A stretch of DNA of 8,313 bases from Bacteroidota bacterium. GTDB taxonomy: Bacteria > Bacteroidota > Bacteroidia > Chitinophagales > Chitinophagaceae. How positions within the stretch are numbered: position 1 is the stretch's first letter; each line of letters opens with the position of its first letter. The position numbers were made by a program, and so were the translations under genes. Shown piece by piece: positions 5,732-8,313 of this stretch. The notes under the pieces were generated by a model. The model saw only the letters and a list, made by a program, of their open reading frames with translations, had not been told where the DNA came from and made no database searches. The stretch is from NCBI GenBank assembly GCA_028875955.1, contig JAGWTX010000083.1, forward strand, positions 1-8,313, in the 5' to 3' direction.

Positions 5732-5782
5732 ATTATCAATGTTTTAACGTTTAATTTTTAATCGTTATAATTAATTGATAAT
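5732..5782. repeat. 51-bp AT-rich palindrome just past the aminotransferase stop
   Basis: ATTATCAAT (5732-5740) pairs exactly with ATTGATAAT (5774-5782). Inside, TTTTAACG pairs with CGTTATAA with one mismatch, around a 13-nt loop. It begins 4 bases after the aminotransferase stop codon on the minus strand and could form an AU-rich 3' hairpin that protects the message or weakly ends transcription. Confidence 0.55.
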
Positions 5783-5786
5783 CAAA

Positions 5787-6980
5787 TTATTTTTTGCTAT
5801 TATATTCAATAAGTGCCTTCTCCAGGCAGTTCATAGCATTGTTTATATCATTTAAATTTAATACGTAGGCCAGTCTCACTTCCTGTTTCCCTAAACCAGG
5901 GGTGCTGTAAAATCCGGTGGCGGGTGCCAGCATCAGTGTTTGGCCCTCATAAGAAAAACTTTCCAGCAGCCATTGACAGAATTTATCTGCATCATCGATG
6001 GGTAATTTTGCCATGGCATAAAAGGCGCCGCCGGGATTGGGACAATACACATTTTCCATCGCATTCAGCCGCTGCACGATCAGGTCCCTTCTGGATTTAT
6101 ATTCGGCCTTGGTGGTATCAAAATAGTCAGCAGGCAGATCGATGGCTGCTTCACCCGCTATCTGTGCAAAACTGGGCGGACTTAACCTGGCCTGTGCAAA
6201 TTTCATGACGGCTTCCAGGACAGATTTATTTTTGGTGATAAACGCCCCGATCCTTCCGCCACAGGCACTGTAGCGTTTACTGATGGTGTCCATGATGATC
6301 ACATGCTCATCCACACCGGAAAGATGCATGGCACTTACCTGTGTTTCTTCATAACAGAACTCGCGGTAGGCTTCATCTGAAAACAGGTACAATTGGTATT
6401 TCAGGATCAGTGTTTTCAGTTGTTCCATTTCTTCCCTGCTATAGCAATAGCCTGTTGGGTTATTGGGGTTGCAGATGACAATGGCTTTTGTGCGCGGTGT
6501 GATTTTTTTCTCGATCTCCTCAATAGGCGGCAGGGCAAATCCATTCTCGATATGGGAAGTTACGGGTACCACTTTTACACCGGCAGCAACCGCAAAACCA
6601 TTGTAGTTTGCATAAAAGGGCTCGGGGATGATCACTTCATCACCGGAGTCCATACAGGCCAAAAATCCAAATTGAATGGCTTCACTGCCGCCAGTGGTAA
6701 CTATGATCTGATCTGCGGTTACCTGGATGCCGACACCTGCATAATATTTCACCAGTTTCTCCCGGTAACTCTCATTGCCCGCACTATGGCTATAGGCCAG
6801 TATGGTAAATTCGCTGTGGCGTACCGCATCGAGAACCATTTTGGGGGTTTCAATATCGGGCTGACCAATATTCAGGTGATAAACTTTGGTTCCCCTTTTT
6901 TTTGCAGCTTCTGCATAGGGTACCAGTTTCCGGATAGGTGAGGCGGGCATTTCCAGTCCGCGATGGCTGATGGCTAACAT
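5787..6980 (-). CDS. Class I/II PLP-dependent aminotransferase (aspartate aminotransferase type)
   Basis: The 397-residue protein has the full length and motif order of fold-type I aminotransferases. Near the N-terminus are MPASPIRKL (11-19) and HLNIGQPDIETP (35-46). TTGGSEAIQ (95-103) helps bind the cofactor phosphate; CNPNNPTG (170-177) carries the cofactor-contacting Asn174; SDEAYREF (201-208) carries Asp202 and Tyr205; TISKRYSACGGRIG (232-245) carries the Schiff-base Lys235 and Arg243; QEVRLAYVLN (366-375) carries Arg369, which binds the substrate alpha-carboxylate. It is a cytosolic enzyme that transfers amino groups between amino acids and 2-oxo acids; aspartate/2-oxoglutarate is likely but the substrate cannot be fixed from sequence. 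A perfect promoter ends four bases before the ATG, so the mRNA appears leaderless. The last residues, NSKK, and the following spacer are very AT-rich. Confidence 0.95.
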   Translation of the reverse strand: MLAISHRGLEMPASPIRKLVPYAEAAKKRGTKVYHLNIGQPDIETPKMVLDAVRHSEFTILAYSHSAGNESYREKLVKYYAGVGIQVTADQIIVTTGGSEAIQFGFLACMDSGDEVIIPEPFYANYNGFAVAAGVKVVPVTSHIENGFALPPIEEIEKKITPRTKAIVICNPNNPTGYCYSREEMEQLKTLILKYQLYLFSDEAYREFCYEETQVSAMHLSGVDEHVIIMDTISKRYSACGGRIGAFITKNKSVLEAVMKFAQARLSPPSFAQIAGEAAIDLPADYFDTTKAEYKSRRDLIVQRLNAMENVYCPNPGGAFYAMAKLPIDDADKFCQWLLESFSYEGQTLMLAPATGFYSTPGLGKQEVRLAYVLNLNDINNAMNCLEKALIEYNSKK

Positions 6981-6984
6981 GCGG

Positions 6985-7015
6985 CAAAGATAGTTTGACT
7001 GCGCAGGTTCTCAAA
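6985..7015 (-). promoter_or_regulatory. Bacteroidota housekeeping promoter of the aminotransferase gene
   Basis: Minus strand: TTTG (7015-7012), 19 nt, TATCTTTG (6992-6985), an exact match to the TTTG/TANNTTTG consensus with ideal spacing. Only CCGC separates it from the ATG at 6980, so transcription should start at or next to the start codon. Confidence 0.8.
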
Positions 7016-7053
7016 AGAAATAGCCGATTCAGGTTTCTTTTTCTGTGAGCGGT

Positions 7054-7443
7054 TTATTTTCCGGATGATTTACCCGCGGGAACCACTTCCCCGTCAATGG
7101 TTAACACAAAAGGTAATTGCGCATGTACAAATTTGATATTGACATTCTTTTTGAAGGTACCCATTGTGGCAGCGTTATAGGTAACTTTTATGGTACTGCT
7201 TTTCCCTTTTAATATCGGGTCTTTGCTGTATTCAGGGGTTGTACAGCCACAGTCGGCATTGACAAATTCGATCACCGCAGGTTTTGACATGTTATTGGTA
7301 AATGTAAAGACATAAGTTACGGGAACATTCTGTTTAATCTTGCCAAAACTATGGGTTGTGCTGCTGAAAGATATGTCAGGTTTTGTTTGTGCACCTGCAG
7401 CCGTAAAGGCAAAAAAGCCGATCAATAAAAGAAATTTTGACAT
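7054..7443 (-). CDS. Secreted DUF1573-domain protein
   Basis: From ATG 7443 the product is 129 residues. This start is chosen because MSKFLLLIGFFAFTAAGAQ is a clear signal peptide, cleaved about residue 18; the same frame is open for 63 more codons upstream but that extension would bury the signal. The mature domain reads ISFSSTTHSFGKIKQ (24-38), VTYVFTFTNNMSKPAVI (42-58), VNADCGCTTPEYSKDPI (61-77) and KGKSSTIKVTYNAATMGTFKK (79-99), the standard order of DUF1573, with its hallmark CGC pair (Cys65, Cys67). The fold is an immunoglobulin-like beta sandwich of the type seen in ASH/PapD-like domains. Such proteins are abundant in Bacteroidota and their role is not established. It stands 73 bp upstream of the aminotransferase on the same strand, but each gene appears to have its own promoter. 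Confidence 0.9.
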   Translation of the reverse strand: MSKFLLLIGFFAFTAAGAQTKPDISFSSTTHSFGKIKQNVPVTYVFTFTNNMSKPAVIEFVNADCGCTTPEYSKDPILKGKSSTIKVTYNAATMGTFKKNVNIKFVHAQLPFVLTIDGEVVPAGKSSGK

Positions 7444-7551
7444 AGTGCCGATTTTTGGGTTCTGAACAATTCGTTTAAGATTGTCTGGAGGGAATGCGGT
7501 CGGGATCAGACGATTTTTGGTTTGTTTTCGCTCCCATCCTTCCACCTTTTT

Positions 7552-7586
7552 CAAAACTAAGGGTTCCTTCCTTTCAATTTTCCAAA
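7552..7586 (-). promoter_or_regulatory. Likely promoter of the DUF1573 gene
   Basis: Minus strand: TTTG (7586-7583), 23 nt, TAGTTTTG (7559-7552), the latter an exact TANNTTTG. Spacing is at the long end of the accepted range. A leader of about 105 nt would precede the ATG at 7443. Confidence 0.5.
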
Positions 7587-7631
7587 TAGGTGCTAAATCC
7601 GTGCCATAAACCGTATTTTGCAGGATTGTCA

Positions 7632-7668
7632 ACCGAATTTATCACTGGTAAAAACCGAAATTACCGAA
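7632..7668 (+). repeat. Three ACCGAA direct repeats upstream of the E1 gene
   Basis: ACCGAA occurs at 7632-7637, 7654-7659 and 7663-7668, each followed by an A/T-rich triplet. The starts are spaced 22 and 9 bases apart, the first distance near two helical turns. The cluster sits 46-89 bp before the E1 promoter box, a usual place for an activator. No regulator can be named. Confidence 0.3.
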
Positions 7669-7671
7669 TTG

Positions 7672-7680
7672 TGTGGATAA
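7672..7680 (-). promoter_or_regulatory. Isolated perfect DnaA box
   Basis: The minus strand reads TTATCCACA, the consensus DnaA binding site. It lies in the divergent gap between the DUF1573 and E1 genes. I saw no second perfect box, so it is not an origin by itself; it could be a DnaA-controlled promoter site or chance. Confidence 0.4.
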
Positions 7681-7713
7681 CTAATTTCCGTTAGTCTTTT
7701 CATCCGGTAGTGT

Positions 7714-7721
7714 TATTTTTG
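7714..7721 (+). promoter_or_regulatory. TANNTTTG box of the E1 dehydrogenase gene
   Basis: TATTTTTG matches TANNTTTG exactly; the -33 element is poor (TTAG at 7691-7694, 19 nt upstream). TTGC, four bases, separates the box from the ATG at 7726, the same spacing as in the aminotransferase gene, so a leaderless message is predicted. Confidence 0.6.
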
Positions 7722-7725
7722 TTGC

Positions 7726-8313
7726 ATGGAACAGACGACTGCATTAGAATACAAAGACGATATGCTTTCTTTTGAAGGATTCCGGAATACGATTCTGGAA
7801 GACTATAAAATGGCCGTATTGAGCAGGGAAGTGAGTCTGTTGGGTAGAAGGGAGGTTTTAACCGGGAAAGGTAAATTCGGCATTTTTGGAGATGGGAAGG
7901 AAGTGGCCCAGATCGCAATGGCCAAGTTCTTCCAGCCGGGTGATTTCAGAAGCGGATATTACCGTGACCAGACGTTTATGTTTGCCTCCGGTCTTTCAAG
8001 TGTCGAACAGTTTTTTGCACAATTGTATGCGGATCCGGATGTCAATCATGATCCTTTTAGTGCAGGCCGTCAGATGAATGCGCATTTTGCAACCCGTTTT
8101 GTGGATGAAAATGGCAACTGGCTGGACCTGGCCAACCGCAAAAACATATCTTCGGATATGGCACCCACCGCCTCACAGATGCCAAGGGCACTGGGATTGG
8201 CCCATGCATCCAAATGTTTTCGGGAGTCCAAAGACAAGGATTTTTTTGAATCACTCTCCCATAATGGAAACGAGATCTGTTTTTGTACCATCGGTGACGC
8301 CAGTACTTCGGAA
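7726..8313 (+). CDS. Thiamine-diphosphate-dependent 2-oxo acid dehydrogenase E1 component, N-terminal part (runs off right edge)
   Basis: From ATG 7726 the frame is open to the window end, 196 codons. The segments GKGKFGIFGDGKEVAQIAMAKF (48-68 region), FRSGYYRDQTFMFASG (74-89), GRQMNAHF (114-121), SSDMAPTASQMPRALGLAHA (142-161) and CFCTIGDASTSE (185-196) follow the order of the alpha half of branched-chain 2-oxo acid dehydrogenase E1 enzymes. GDASTSE is the start of the thiamine-diphosphate/magnesium motif. The enzyme decarboxylates a 2-oxo acid and passes the acyl group to a lipoyl E2 protein in the cytosol. In Bacteroidota this type is often a single chain with alpha and beta halves fused, which the missing part would show. 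Substrate (2-oxoisovalerate-type or other) is not determined. It is divergent from the DUF1573 gene. Confidence 0.88.
   Translation, partial: MEQTTALEYKDDMLSFEGFRNTILEDYKMAVLSREVSLLGRREVLTGKGKFGIFGDGKEVAQIAMAKFFQPGDFRSGYYRDQTFMFASGLSSVEQFFAQLYADPDVNHDPFSAGRQMNAHFATRFVDENGNWLDLANRKNISSDMAPTASQMPRALGLAHASKCFRESKDKDFFESLSHNGNEICFCTIGDASTSE

Noticed and set aside
6393..6941. 182-codon open frame on the plus strand opposite the aminotransferase
   Set aside because: It lies wholly inside a well-supported gene and its translation shows no recognisable motif; it is a shadow of the true frame.
7444..7632. Upstream extension of the DUF1573 frame by 63 codons
   Set aside because: The extension precedes a perfect signal peptide starting at 7443 and overlaps the likely promoter at 7552-7586.
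1..8313. CRISPR arrays, insertion sequences, integrases, rRNA genes
   Set aside because: No regularly spaced repeats, transposase-like frames or rRNA-like sequence were seen on either strand.

Overview
The window looks like a chromosomal segment of a Bacteroidota bacterium, probably close to the Chitinophagaceae. The evidence is DUF5723 and DUF1573 proteins, short lipoproteins with an SCK-type lipobox, a C-terminally extended E1-type dehydrogenase start, almost no Shine-Dalgarno sequences, and several copies of the Bacteroidota housekeeping promoter (TTTG or TTG, 17-23 nt, TANNTTTG). The family assignment to Chitinophagaceae is inference from protein style, not from a search.

Region by region. 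Bases 1-941 (minus) hold the N-terminal part of a DUF5723 outer-membrane protein that runs off the left edge. Bases 1075-5415 (plus) hold one seven-gene block: an ECF sigma factor with a TTG start, a short single-span putative anti-sigma protein, a membrane-anchored Spy/CpxP/CnrX-like sensor with a proline-rich tail, a YHYH-domain lipoprotein, a second secreted Spy-like protein with nine consecutive prolines, a SCO1/SenC lipoprotein with all metal-binding residues, and a MORN/YwqK-repeat lipoprotein. Bases 5416-5786 are a convergent spacer with a plus-strand hairpin, a strong minus-strand intrinsic terminator preceded by a promoter-like sequence (a candidate small RNA of about 130 nt), and two AT-rich imperfect palindromes. 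Bases 5787-6980 (minus) encode a class I PLP aminotransferase, and 7054-7443 (minus) a secreted DUF1573 protein. From 7726 (plus) a thiamine-diphosphate E1 dehydrogenase of the 2-oxo acid dehydrogenase type begins and runs off the right edge.

The most interesting part is the seven-gene block. Sigma factor, short anti-sigma protein and Spy-fold periplasmic sensor have the same composition as the CnrH/CnrY/CnrX metal-sensing module of Cupriavidus, here joined to histidine-rich YHYH and copper-binding SCO1 lipoproteins. I infer an envelope metal (probably copper) stress or copper-delivery system. A shared sequence, GGCGAAGG followed by a T-run and, 16-17 nt after GGCGAAGG, a CGTC/CATC core, stands in front of both the sigma gene and the YHYH gene; it is a candidate promoter for this sigma factor.

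A second theme is that the aminotransferase and the E1 gene both have a perfect TANNTTTG box exactly four bases before their ATG, which predicts leaderless mRNAs.
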